A DNA stretch of 64,000 bases from Stieleria neptunia (lineage in GTDB: Bacteria; Planctomycetota; Planctomycetia; Pirellulales; Pirellulaceae): the NCBI RefSeq assembly GCF_007754155.1, contig NZ_CP037423.1:186001-250000 (forward strand), read 5' to 3'. The notes below the pieces were generated by a model. It was not told the origin of the DNA. It saw nothing but the letters and a program-made list of their open reading frames with translations, and did no database searches. This document shows positions 1 to 8,116 of the stretch, piece by piece. Numbering within the stretch: the first letter of the stretch is position 1; each line of letters opens with the position of its first letter. A program made the position numbers and the translations under genes.

Positions 1-534
1 CCCCTCGTGGTCACCGGAGACGATCTGGTCGCCGACGCTGAACGGTTCATTGATCAAAATCAACAGACCGGCCATGAAGTTCTGCAAGATATCCTTGAAC
101 GCAAAACCGATCGCAACCCCACCGATTCCAAGCGACGCAATCAGCTTGCCGGCCGTGACCGAAGGCGCCATGATCGTGACCGCGAGCAACAAGCCGACAA
201 AGACGAGTGCCCATTGAGCCAGCCGACCGACGACTCGCCCCAGATTGGCCGACGGTTTGTCAGTCGTCGCACGTTTGATTGCCTTGCGAGCAAACTTGCC
301 CGCAATAAAAAAGACCACAAAGACCACGATTCCGATCAACAGGAACGGTAGACGATCGAGAAATCCGTCGATCATGTTGTCCACGGTCTCCCAAACGGTG
401 AGGACCGAAACGTCGATCTCACCGGTCTCATCGACCGGGCCAGACCCATCACCCGACGACGGCTCACCCGCCGTCATCTCGCTGCTGACTTGCGCCAAGA
501 AAGGGGCAATCGGTGTGGAGAAACTGTCAATCAT
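1..534 (-). CDS. MscS-family mechanosensitive ion channel, C-terminus cut by window edge
   Basis: Reading leftward from the ATG at 534 gives an open frame to the window edge, about 178 codons. It begins MIDSFSTPIAPF, then has a strongly hydrophobic helix (LPFLLIGIVVFVVFFIAG), a second one (ALVFVGLLLAVTIMA) and the MscS pore/beta-domain signature IGGVAIGFAFKDILQNF followed by INEPFSVGDQI. Family knowledge: MscS channels open on membrane tension and release solutes on hypo-osmotic shock. The C-terminal cytoplasmic vestibule lies outside the window. A second MscS gene lies at 4163 on the other strand, and the genes between them are small envelope and stress proteins, which fits an osmotic-stress neighbourhood. 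Family assignment is certain; the exact start is likely but not proven. Confidence 0.9.
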   Translation of the reverse strand, partial: MIDSFSTPIAPFLAQVSSEMTAGEPSSGDGSGPVDETGEIDVSVLTVWETVDNMIDGFLDRLPFLLIGIVVFVVFFIAGKFARKAIKRATTDKPSANLGRVVGRLAQWALVFVGLLLAVTIMAPSVTAGKLIASLGIGGVAIGFAFKDILQNFMAGLLILINEPFSVGDQIVSGDHEG

Positions 535-631
535 GGCAACGGAGCTCGTGACGAGGGGGAAGGTCGGCCGGCAGGGAGAGTGAGTTGCCGGACCGCGCCA
601 CGGGAGGGCCGCCCGGCATCTCAGATCACGC

Positions 632-811
632 TTACAACACAACGATCAACGCGTGAATGATTCCGATGATCCAAAATCCGACCAGGGTCAAAACAATGTT
701 CAAGATGAATTGCGTTCCGACGCCGCGATCCATGAACACCGCCAGCGGCGGCAACAAGATGGCGAGGATCACTTTCAAGAGGGTGTTCTGGCTTTTGACG
801 GTGGTTGACAT
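632..811 (-). CDS. Pmp3/YqaE-family (UPF0057) small membrane proteolipid
   Basis: This is a 59-residue protein with two hydrophobic segments, about residues 12-28 (VILAILLPPLAVFMDRG) and 35-58, which is the full length and layout of the Pmp3/YqaE family. The family hallmark PPLAVF after the first helix is present. Family members are stress-induced plasma-membrane peptides linked to salt and membrane-potential homeostasis. A longer frame exists upstream (to 1060), but it overlaps the next gene and has no family match, so the start at 811 was chosen; it is preceded by a weak GGAA ribosome-binding stretch. It sits among other envelope-stress genes. Confidence 0.88.
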   Translation of the reverse strand: MSTTVKSQNTLLKVILAILLPPLAVFMDRGVGTQFILNIVLTLVGFWIIGIIHALIVVL

Positions 812-950
812 AACAGATTCCGTTTTTTTGAGGGGGGCTTGGGAAGCGTGAAACAAGACGATCGAACTCGTTGGGCGGCGGAATTGCCGCGATGGCTGAT
901 CAATCGTTGGTGCAAGACCGGGTCGAGCCCGCACGCCATCGGACCGACGT

Positions 951-1226
951 TTATTCGTCGGCGGGCAAGTCGACATCCACGTCGGGAACGGTGACCTTTT
1001 TCTTTTCCATGTCGACGTCCACATCTGGGACCGTGACCTCCGCCTCTTCTGTCGAAACATCCACGTCGGGGCCGTCTACGTCATAAGCGGGCAGGTTACC
1101 GGGATCGCCTGACACATCCACGTCCACATCTGGCAGCCGACCGTCTTCAGTTTGTTCGACGTCGCAACCTACGGTCGAAAGTGCCAACGCGAGCGACAAC
1201 GAACTGTAAAGGAATTTCTTGTACAT
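951..1226 (-). CDS. Acidic DVDVD-repeat lipoprotein
   Basis: A 91-residue protein. Residues 1-21 form a lipoprotein signal peptide ending in the lipobox STVGC, so lipid attachment is expected at Cys21. The mature part is very acidic and built of repeats of the form PDVDVD separated by short charged linkers (for example VTVPDVDVD twice near the C-terminus). Alternating Val and Asp suggests an extended beta-strand with one acidic face, possibly cation binding; that is inference. No named family was recognised. The start at 1226 puts the signal peptide at the N-terminus; a longer frame to 1289 would bury it. Confidence 0.72.
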   Translation of the reverse strand: MYKKFLYSSLSLALALSTVGCDVEQTEDGRLPDVDVDVSGDPGNLPAYDVDGPDVDVSTEEAEVTVPDVDVDMEKKKVTVPDVDVDLPADE

Positions 1227-1665
1227 GTTGATTCCATGGGGATTCACAGGCTTGGCGGCACATCGGCTGTGGAGGTGTGAGAAGTTCATTTGCCGCTGCG
1301 GATCAGCAAACGCAAAGGGTGTGCCGGAGACGACGAAGCAAGAGAAAGACCTGATTTTGCTTCCTTCAGACGAAGATTTGACAGCCGAGCAACCACGCCG
1401 GTTGATGCAAGACCAGGCGTCAACGTCACCTTCGTTGCAGTGACGGTTAAGGATGGGGGCAACTGACGGGTTGCTCTGATGCTCGTCGCTTACGACGACT
1501 GCAACCTCCAGCGAGCCACGACAGTCATCGCGTCGAAGAAGCGATGGCTCGACAGCGTCTCATGCGCCGGGACGTCAATTGTAGAAGGGACGGATTTGAT
1601 CGTGGCGCAAGGGACGTCCACTGTATTACTGAGCGTTTGCGTTTCTAGCGAAACGCCACAACACA

Positions 1666-1852
1666 GCCCGGGGTCGCGGAGCGCACCCCGGGTTTTGTGG
1701 AAATGGGAACTGGAACCCCAGCGGGGTTCAACAAACGACTCGCTGTGATCCGGGGGCAAACCGCGCGAGCCCGGCAGAACGCCTTGTTCAACCCCGCTGG
1801 GGTTGGCGGCCTCATGGTGACCGGAACTTGGGGTGCGCTAACGCGACCCCAA
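1666..1852. repeat. Nested inverted-repeat element in the 1227-2060 intergenic space
   Basis: The 830-base space between the lipoprotein and the next operon holds no convincing gene but contains a nested palindrome. The outer arms at about 1666-1685 and 1832-1852 pair as GGGGTCGCG..CGCACCCC with GGGGTGCG..CGCGACCCC. The inner arms at 1715-1732 and 1786-1803 (ACCCCAGCGGGGTTCAAC and its complement) differ at one base. Such nested arms are typical of non-autonomous palindromic repeats. The remainder of 1227-2060 shows nothing I can name. Confidence 0.6.
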
Positions 1853-2060
1853 GCTTTGATGTGGCACGCCGTTGGCGTGAAACCGCTGCCGCGGTGGAAC
1901 GAGAAATGCGTCAGCAAAGCAATTGATGTCCCACACGCCACGACTTTTGCAGCGCCGGCCCTCTCTGGCGTTTGCTTGCTGCGCAAACGCCGTCTCTCCC
2001 AGAGGGAGAGAAACGAAATGGGTTGCAAAAGATGCAACAAAAAAACGGCGCCCCTACGCG

Positions 2061-2324
2061 TTACGGTTTCAGTTTCCACCCGACCACGATGCCCAGGCCG
2101 AACGCCCAGCAGGCGGCGACATCGGGGTGGTCTTTGGCATACGCCTTGGCCAGACTGATCAAGTCTTTGGCCGGTTCCTGGACGTAATGCTGGGCCGCAT
2201 CCTGTCCGATCTCCTTCGCACCGGCCGCAACCCGCTGCGCCGTTTCGCGAGCGTGCCGGGAGAGGTCGCTGCTGTGGTGATTGGTGTTTTGGGCAGACGT
2301 GTCGGGAGCGTTCGTTTCGGACAT
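2061..2324 (-). CDS. Small membrane-anchored protein, DUF883/ElaB-like architecture
   Basis: This 87-residue protein is the last gene of the five-gene minus-strand operon. It has a hydrophilic, Ala/Gln-rich, predicted helical N-terminal part and one C-terminal hydrophobic helix (about residues 67-84, HPDVAACWAFGLGIVVGWKL) ending in a short basic tail. That layout resembles the DUF883/ElaB group of inner-membrane proteins, which bind or regulate ribosomes or the envelope under stress, but the sequence similarity is loose. An AAGG stretch precedes the ATG by about 7 bases. The gap to the upstream gene is only 4 bases, so co-transcription is expected. Confidence 0.7.
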   Translation of the reverse strand: MSETNAPDTSAQNTNHHSSDLSRHARETAQRVAAGAKEIGQDAAQHYVQEPAKDLISLAKAYAKDHPDVAACWAFGLGIVVGWKLKP

Positions 2325-2328
2325 TTAT

Positions 2329-2814
2329 TTACCTTCGTGTAAGGGGAGAGACGGTGTCGGGGGTGGGATAACGGTCGTGACGACCGTCATGGGAAAACGA
2401 TTCGCGGCGGAACTGGTTTCGCGGAGAGGATTCCGGCGCCACGAGCGTCGCTTTGAGCCAGCGAAGGTTTTCGCTGAACTCGGACTTCGATTCATCCATC
2501 GCGGCGGCGGCCGACTTGGCGGCGCCCATCGCGATCAGCAGGAGGACGCTGACGATCGCCAACGTCGCGGCACCAACGATCAGCAATGCCATGCCGGTCG
2601 ACAGTCGTGTCCATTCATCGAGAAGGAATCCGAGGCCGAAAAGAACGACGGTGAATCCCGAGCCGACCAGCAGGGTCGCGACCAGTCCACAGACGATCGC
2701 CCGGCCCAGACTTCGCTTCGCCGCTTGGGCATCCACCGAGAACAACTGCCATTGCAATTCCCAGAGATCGATCAGGTCGCGGATGACTTTTTGGAAACTT
2801 GAATTTCGGTGCAT
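2329..2814 (-). CDS. Phage-holin-3_6-type (actinobacterial holin-X-like) membrane protein
   Basis: This 161-residue protein has a charged N-terminal helix (LIDLWELQWQLFSVDAQ), two hydrophobic helices (about residues 38-62 and 72-96) joined by a short loop, then a helical and finally basic tail. This matches the layout of the putative actinobacterial holin-X/Phage_holin_3_6 family. Despite the name these proteins are usually chromosomal and not phage lysis genes, and they are frequently found beside CsbD and DUF3618-like genes, as here. A clear AAAGGA lies 6 bases before the ATG. It is the fourth gene of the operon. Confidence 0.72.
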   Translation of the reverse strand: MHRNSSFQKVIRDLIDLWELQWQLFSVDAQAAKRSLGRAIVCGLVATLLVGSGFTVVLFGLGFLLDEWTRLSTGMALLIVGAATLAIVSVLLLIAMGAAKSAAAAMDESKSEFSENLRWLKATLVAPESSPRNQFRRESFSHDGRHDRYPTPDTVSPLTRR

Positions 2815-2820
2815 GGTCCT

Positions 2821-3024
2821 TTACCGCCATTTGCGTTTAACGAGCCAACCGAGAGTCAGACCGATCGCGCCGGCGGCGGCCAGAGCCAACGTCGGGTGCT
2901 TGGCGATGGTCTGTTGCACGAAGTTCACGTTCGACGCACCCGGCTCGTTGCGATTCGAAAGGCGGTCTGCATCATCAAGCCGGTCGTCGTCCAGGGGACG
3001 CGACGGAAATGGGGGAGCGATCAT
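2821..3024 (-). CDS. Short single-pass membrane protein
   Basis: A 67-residue protein with a charged N-terminal half and one C-terminal transmembrane helix (TLALAAAGAIGLTLGWLV) followed by KRKWR. Its ATG overlaps the stop of the upstream gene as ATGA (3021-3024), which decides the start and suggests translational coupling. A longer open frame in the same phase runs back to 3780 but covers two real genes, so it was rejected. The function is unknown; the C-terminal helix plus basic tail echoes the other small proteins of this operon. Confidence 0.68.
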   Translation of the reverse strand: MIAPPFPSRPLDDDRLDDADRLSNRNEPGASNVNFVQQTIAKHPTLALAAAGAIGLTLGWLVKRKWR

Positions 3025-3428
3025 GATGTTCCTGGTTTGGACAGAAGTCGGCTGATCTGGTTCGTGGCGACCGTGGTGAGTTGCTTGACGGCGAGCGACG
3101 TGACCGCCCCGACGATTCCGCCCACGAGTCCACGTTTCGCGGGAAGCGGCGTCGTTTGACGCGATTGCGTGGCGTCGCCGCGAGAATCCTGGTGAATGAT
3201 GATCGGCTCGGGCGGCTGTTTCGGTTTCGAGGGGACGAGCAGATAGCCGGCCCCCGCCGCGACGGCCAACAGCGGCAGCGGATGACGGGCCATGTGGTAC
3301 TTCCAGTCGGTCAACTCGCGGACGCGCATGCGAGCGTCGTCGACATCGTAGGGCAACTCGGTACGGATCTCCGCCATCCGCTGCTTGATCGCGTCGGCCT
3401 GTTTTTCGGTGGCAAGCGTGGTGGCCAT
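3021..3428 (-). CDS. Small membrane-associated protein, DUF3618-like
   Basis: The 135-residue product has an N-terminal amphipathic helical part (residues 1-45, containing RMAEIRTELPYDVDDAR), a hydrophobic stretch (PLPLLAVAAGAGYLLV, about 50-65), a Pro-rich linker and a second mildly hydrophobic C-terminal segment. The helical N-terminus followed by one membrane span resembles DUF3618 proteins, which commonly sit with holin-X-like genes; I regard that as suggestive. It starts 2 bases after the CsbD gene and overlaps the next gene by 4 bases. Confidence 0.68.
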   Translation of the reverse strand: MATTLATEKQADAIKQRMAEIRTELPYDVDDARMRVRELTDWKYHMARHPLPLLAVAAGAGYLLVPSKPKQPPEPIIIHQDSRGDATQSRQTTPLPAKRGLVGGIVGAVTSLAVKQLTTVATNQISRLLSKPGTS

Positions 3429-3430
3429 GA

Positions 3431-3862
3431 CTATTTCTTGTTTCCCATAAAGAACAACGCACCGGCCGCGATCCCCAGCCCGAAGGCGATCGCCAATGAT
3501 TCGGCGGGGCGGCTGCGAACCGTCTCGGCGACCTTTGCGGTGTAGTCACCCGATTGTGAGGCCAGTCGGCGGTAATTGTCACGGGCGTAGGCGGCCGCAT
3601 CGTTGGCCACGGCCTGTGCCGCGTCGGCATATTGTTGAACGGTTTCGGCAGCCCGATCGCTGAAGCTTCCGTTGAGCACGTTGTCGAGAAAGGACTCGAT
3701 CTCACTGCGCGTCGCCCCCGTCTTTTGCTGGACCACACCGACCAACTGATCGGCTGAACCTTCGGCGCGTTGCAAGTCATCTTCGGTGAGCTGGCCCCAA
3801 TGTTCTTTCAGGCGTCCCTTGACTTCGTTCCATTGACCCTTGAGCTCTTGTCGATTGACCAT
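3431..3862 (-). CDS. CsbD-family stress protein with C-terminal membrane helix
   Basis: First gene of the five-gene operon; 143 residues. The N-terminus carries the CsbD signature ([19 protein letters not shown]), followed by a helical region (to about 120) and a C-terminal hydrophobic helix ([20 protein letters not shown]) ending in NKK. Classical CsbD proteins are about 60-70 residues, so this is a CsbD domain fused to a membrane anchor. CsbD proteins are general-stress-induced; their biochemical role is not settled. The start at 3862 is preferred because GGAG lies about 8 bases upstream; in-frame ATGs at 3877 and 3931 are alternatives. Confidence 0.82.
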   Translation of the reverse strand: MVNRQELKGQWNEVKGRLKEHWGQLTEDDLQRAEGSADQLVGVVQQKTGATRSEIESFLDNVLNGSFSDRAAETVQQYADAAQAVANDAAAYARDNYRRLASQSGDYTAKVAETVRSRPAESLAIAFGLGIAAGALFFMGNKK

Positions 3863-4162
3863 TTCATTTTTCTCCATTGGTGAAACTCTGTGTCTTCCCG
3901 TTTTTCGGGTAGTCGCCAATCGGCGACGCAAGTCCTCTGCGACGCATATCGCGGACCAATCCGTTTTCCAGCCGCAAAATGGCCGCTTCCGGGCTCGGAT
4001 CGGGCCGAACGGTGGGGCGGTGGGAACCAGGCTGGGCGGAAATCGTCCAGCGGTTCAGCGAAGTGTTCGTCGCGTTCGCCGCCGATCGGGTGTTGGAACA
4101 CCGTTTGCGTCCCGGTCGCCGCATGGTTACCAAAACGGACCCTTCACCCGAACTACTTCATC
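3863..4162. promoter_or_regulatory. Divergent intergenic region between CsbD operon and BON-MscS gene
   Basis: These 300 bases separate two divergently transcribed stress-type transcription units and must contain both promoters. I could not pick out convincing -35/-10 boxes or an operator by eye. An open frame crosses the space in phase with the downstream MscS gene but lacks any signal or conserved domain. Confidence 0.45.
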
Positions 4163-5410
4163 ATGGCATTTGTGCGATTTGTGATTCTCCTGTCCGCGCT
4201 CGTTTCGGTCGGGCCCGTTTCGCTCAGGCCGGTGTCTGCGCAGCAGGCCGAAACGTCGCAGCCGTCCGCCGATGCCAACGGTCCGGCCGAGACCATCGCG
4301 GTGGAGGGCGTCGCCGATGATGCATCGATCCGTCGGCGGCTGTCGACGATCTACGGCGCTGCGGCGAAGGCCGGTTGGTTGACCGAGATCGACGTGGTCT
4401 TGGACAGTGGTATCGTGACGCTGAAAGGACGCGCGGACTCCGAAGAGCATCGTCAATGGGCGGCAAACGTTGCCCGCAAGACGGAAGACGTCGTGGCAGT
4501 GATCGACGAACTGTCGGTTGATCAGCAGGTCGATTTGGAATCGACTCGCGACGTCGTCACCAGCTCCCTCAGTTCCCTGTGGACGGATTTTCTGGTGCGG
4601 TCGCCCTTATTGCTGGCCGCTCTGATGATGATTGTGCTGACCGGATTGCTCGCCAAATCGGTTGGTTGGGCCGTGCACCGCTTGCTGGACCAGCGTGGCA
4701 TGCGGGCCAGCTTGAAAGATCTGGTCTACCAATTCACCGCCATCGCCATTTGGGTCGTCGGCCTGCTGGTCGCCACCGTGGTTGCCTTTCCGGGAATGAC
4801 GCCGTCCAAAGCGTTGACGGTGCTGGGGCTCGGTTCGGTCGCGATCGGGTTTGCGTTCAAAGACATCTTCGAAAACTTCTTTGCCGGCATCTTGATCTTG
4901 TGGCGCTACCCGTTCGATCGTGGGGACTACATCACCTGCGGGGACCTGACCGGCCAGGTCAAACAGATCACGATTCGAAACACGATGATCCAGAGGCTTG
5001 ATGGTGAATTGGCGGTCGTTCCCAACGCGACGCTGTTCAAAAACAACGTCGACGTCCTGACCAGTCAACCGCAACGCCGCGTCCGAATCATCTGTGGTGT
5101 AGCCTACGATGAAAACGTCGAACAGTCGCGCGACGTCATCCAACACGCGGTCCAGTCCTGTGAATCGGTGTTGGGCAAACGAACGGTGGAAGTGTTTGCC
5201 CAAGAATTCGCCAGTTCCAGTATCAACTTCGAAGTCGCCTGGTGGACGGGGTCCAAGCCGATCGATATCCGACGCAGCAGGGATGAAGTGGTCGCGGCGA
5301 TCAAACGCGAACTGGACCGTGCCGGCATTGAAATTCCGTTCCCCTATCGCACGTTGACGTTCAAGAATCCGGCGGTCGCCGAGACGCTCGCCGAGGCGGT
5401 TCCCCAATGA
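4163..5410 (+). CDS. BON-domain MscS-family mechanosensitive channel
   Basis: 415 residues. The N-terminus is a signal peptide (FVILLSALVSVGPVSL) ending near SAQQA. Residues about 45-110 form a BON domain (LDSGIVTLKGRADSEEH), a periplasmic phospholipid-binding fold found in OsmY-type osmotic proteins. Three hydrophobic segments follow, then the MscS pore and beta domain with LGLGSVAIGFAFKDIFENF and PFDRGDYI, and a C-terminal alpha/beta vestibule. The role is tension-gated solute release with a periplasmic lipid- or wall-sensing module (inference). The ATG at 4163 was chosen because it begins the signal peptide; the frame continues upstream to 3890 without similarity. Confidence 0.88.
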   Translation: MAFVRFVILLSALVSVGPVSLRPVSAQQAETSQPSADANGPAETIAVEGVADDASIRRRLSTIYGAAAKAGWLTEIDVVLDSGIVTLKGRADSEEHRQWAANVARKTEDVVAVIDELSVDQQVDLESTRDVVTSSLSSLWTDFLVRSPLLLAALMMIVLTGLLAKSVGWAVHRLLDQRGMRASLKDLVYQFTAIAIWVVGLLVATVVAFPGMTPSKALTVLGLGSVAIGFAFKDIFENFFAGILILWRYPFDRGDYITCGDLTGQVKQITIRNTMIQRLDGELAVVPNATLFKNNVDVLTSQPQRRVRIICGVAYDENVEQSRDVIQHAVQSCESVLGKRTVEVFAQEFASSSINFEVAWWTGSKPIDIRRSRDEVVAAIKRELDRAGIEIPFPYRTLTFKNPAVAETLAEAVPQ

Positions 5411-5822
5411 CCTCTTCAATTTCGTGAGCTCTGATCGGGGATCATTCGGTCTGGTCGATCGGGGGGCAATCGGCTCGACGCGATTGAGCGATCGGTCGAT
5501 CGTTTTGGGCGGTTTTACTGGGCTTTCAGCCGTGTCCGGAGCGTGCCGTGTTCTCCGGCGCGGTTTTCGGCATGTCGTTTGCGGCCCGACCTTGCAAGCT
5601 CAATTCAAGAATCGAGTGCCGAATCGAGACGAGGACTGTCATCGGTTTTGGCCCTCTCGCCGATTCCACCCAACGGTCGACACGAACGGGCAATGCTTCA
5701 TCGCGGCTTGATCTTGGTGTGTGACGATTCGGCATGATTGTTCAAGCACCGTCCTTCAGAAACGCCGGATGATTCAACCGATTTCTCTCTACGGGCCGCT
5801 TCGCTCCTTGACGTCGCTGGGA
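5411..5822. other. Intergenic space, nothing recognised
   Basis: About 410 bases between the MscS gene and the response regulator. Short open frames are present on both strands, but none has a ribosome-binding site, a recognisable domain or a convincing composition. It may hold the regulator promoter; if the regulator starts at the upstream ATG (5769), the space is shorter. Confidence 0.4.
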
Positions 5823-6233
5823 ATGCGGACCGCGCTGATCGTCGATGATGTGGAATCCATGCGTGTGATCGTCGATCGTACGGTTCGGCAACTCGATGTT
5901 GCGACCGTCCAAGCCGGGAACGGTCGAGACGCCTTTGACCAGCTGCAACAACATCCGATCGATGTGGTGATTACCGATATCGAGATGCCGGTGTGGAGCG
6001 GGTTTGATCTGTTGGAGGCGATCCGCGGGTCGCACGACCCCCGATTACACGCAGTGCCCGTTGTTGTGATCAGCAGTTTGCCCGATCGCGCTATTTTGGC
6101 CAGGACGAAGCAATACGCGGAAACGTACTTCTTGCCCAAGCCCGTTTCGATTCCGCAGCTGCGAGTCACGTTGAAAATGATCGCGACCCGCATTTGGGTG
6201 CGTGACCATCCGATTGCGGGCCAGCGTCAGTAG
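5823..6233 (+). CDS. Single-domain CheY-like response regulator
   Basis: 136 residues from the ATG at 5823, a stand-alone receiver domain. The acidic pair is Asp8/Asp9 (LIVDDVESM), the phospho-acceptor is Asp52 in VITDIEMP, and the conserved Lys106 is in LPKPVS; the switch Ser is in VVISSLPD. No output domain follows, so it acts as a phosphorelay or motility/output adaptor through a partner not encoded beside it. In-frame ATGs at 5769 and 5721 would add a non-conserved leader; no strong ribosome-binding site separates the choices. Confidence 0.85.
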   Translation: MRTALIVDDVESMRVIVDRTVRQLDVATVQAGNGRDAFDQLQQHPIDVVITDIEMPVWSGFDLLEAIRGSHDPRLHAVPVVVISSLPDRAILARTKQYAETYFLPKPVSIPQLRVTLKMIATRIWVRDHPIAGQRQ

Positions 6234-6455
6234 CCTGCCATACGTCTCGACCGCATTGGCGACATCGGTTTGGCTTGGTCGTTGAAGCACCAAGCTGGTT
6301 GGTCACGCACCAGTCTTTGCCGCTGAGTCGCGTTAAAGCTTTCCATCGGACGCTCGGTATAGCGTTTGCTTCCCGCAGAGGCTTTGCTCCTTGCTGTCCG
6401 CCGTTTCTGGAGAGTGCTTCCGGGGGCTTCTTACGTCTACCACCGAACAACCGAC

Positions 6456-8116
6456 ATGCTGACCACGCTGCCTGCCGATAGTGTCCATTACGCCAAGCTC
6501 TCCGTTCTGCTGTGGAAGCATGGGCGTCATGACCTCGCCGAACAACTCGGCTGGACAAAAAAAGAGAAGGACGTCGACGGCTCTCACGCCGCCGCGACCG
6601 TCCGGGAGGCTGCCGAACAATGTGCACGCGATATCGAACAGCTCGGTACGGCCTACATCAAGCTTGCCCAAATCGCCAGTACCCGACAGGACATGCTGTC
6701 GCCGGAATATGTTGACGCATTCGAACGGCTGCAAGACGACGTCGAGCCGGTTTCTGTGGAAGAACTCGAAGCGATCATGGAAGAGGGGCTCGGTGCCAAG
6801 CCCTCGGTCTTGTTCAAGCGTTTCGACCGATCCCCGCTGGCCACCGCGTCGATTGGGCAAGTTCATCGAGCGGAGTTGCATGACGGCCGTGAAGTGGTGG
6901 TCAAGTTTCGACGCCCGGGCATCGCTCAGCAAGCCACCGAGCAACTCGCCAGTCTGAAACGACTGGCGGCGACGGTCGATGACAAGACAGACATCGGGAA
7001 ACAGTTTCGCTTTCGTTCGCTCGTCGGCGCGGTCGAGTACGCATTGAAAAGCGAATTGGACTATCGGCAAGAAGCCAACCACCTGCAGCACCTGGCGGAG
7101 GAGCTGAATCAGCGAGCGATCGCATCCGTGTCCCGCTGCCGGTCTCGCAAATGGTCTGTAGCGAAGTGCTGGTGATGGAATATCTGTCCGGACCGGCAAT
7201 CAAGGACGTCAGCGGCGTGGTGCTCAATGAAGTCGACACGGCGGCCCTGGCCGAGGAATTGGTGCGCGCTTACCTGCAACAGATCTTGATCAATGGCTTG
7301 TTCCATGCCGATCCGCATCCCGGTAACCTGATTTTGCACGATGGCGGCAAGATCGGTCTGCTCGATGGCGGGATGGTCGTGAGCCTTCCGCCGATGCTTC
7401 GTCGCGAGATCGCTGCGTTGTTGTTGGCATTCAGCGCCGGCGAAGGCGAACGAGCGGCGACGATCGCGGGACGGATCGGCCAAACCGACGAAGAATTCGA
7501 TGCCAAAGCCTTTCGCACCGCCGCGTCGCGGGTGGTCGCGGCGGCCGATGAGGGTGGGTTTGATTCATTGTCCTTGGGACGCACCCTGGTCGAATTTCTC
7601 AACGTCGCCGGCAGCCACGGATTGGTGTTGCCGTTCGAAATGATTTTGCTGAGCAAAGCTTTTTTGCAGCTCGAGACAACGCTCGCGCAGCTGAATCCCG
7701 ATCAGGACGCCAAGGCGATCATCCGCGGCTACACGTTGGAACTGTTGGCCGACCGCGCCAAGGAACAATTGAGTGTCAGCCAGATCGCGGCCGCGGCGCT
7801 GGATTCCGCCGCCCTGGCATCGAATCTGCCCGCCCGGATGAACGAAATCACTCGCTTGCTGGCCGAGAATCAATTACGTGTCGATGTCGATGCGATCGAC
7901 GAAGCGGCGTTGTTGGCAGGATTGGGCAAAATTGCCAACCGAATCACATCCGGCTTGATCGTCGCGGCGATGATCGTCGGGGCGTCCCTGATCATGCGGA
8001 TGCAAACGGGCGGACGGCTGTTCGGATACCCGGTGCTGGCCACCCTGTTCTTCCTGATCGCCGCCGCAATCGGATTGGTGTTGTTGTACCAAGCCATGGT
8101 TGCCGACGAACGCTAA
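6456..8116 (+). pseudogene. ABC1/UbiB-type atypical kinase, interrupted by a frameshift
   Basis: Two adjacent frames together make one UbiB/ABC1 protein of about 550 residues. The first frame (to 7175) has the family motifs YIKLAQIASTRQDMLSPEY and ATASIGQVHRAEL and the Lys of VVVKFRRPGI. The second frame carries LVMEYLSG, the catalytic HADPHPGN, the metal site LLDGGMV and two C-terminal hydrophobic helices. Homology passes from frame to frame at about 7112-7118: upstream of the second frame ATG (7151) the codons still read DRIRVPLPVSQ. One missing base near 7112 explains it. The usual KxGQ is KLAQ and the usual DFG-like motif is DGG. UbiB proteins support ubiquinone synthesis or lipid handling. 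It could be a pseudogene, a sequencing error or, less likely, a programmed frameshift. Confidence 0.8.

Noticed and set aside
2329..2814. Holin-like protein as a sign of a prophage
   Set aside because: No capsid, tail, integrase or lysin genes nearby; this family is commonly chromosomal next to CsbD-type genes.
3890..4162. 91-codon N-terminal extension of the BON-MscS channel
   Set aside because: It would bury the signal peptide and shows no conserved sequence.
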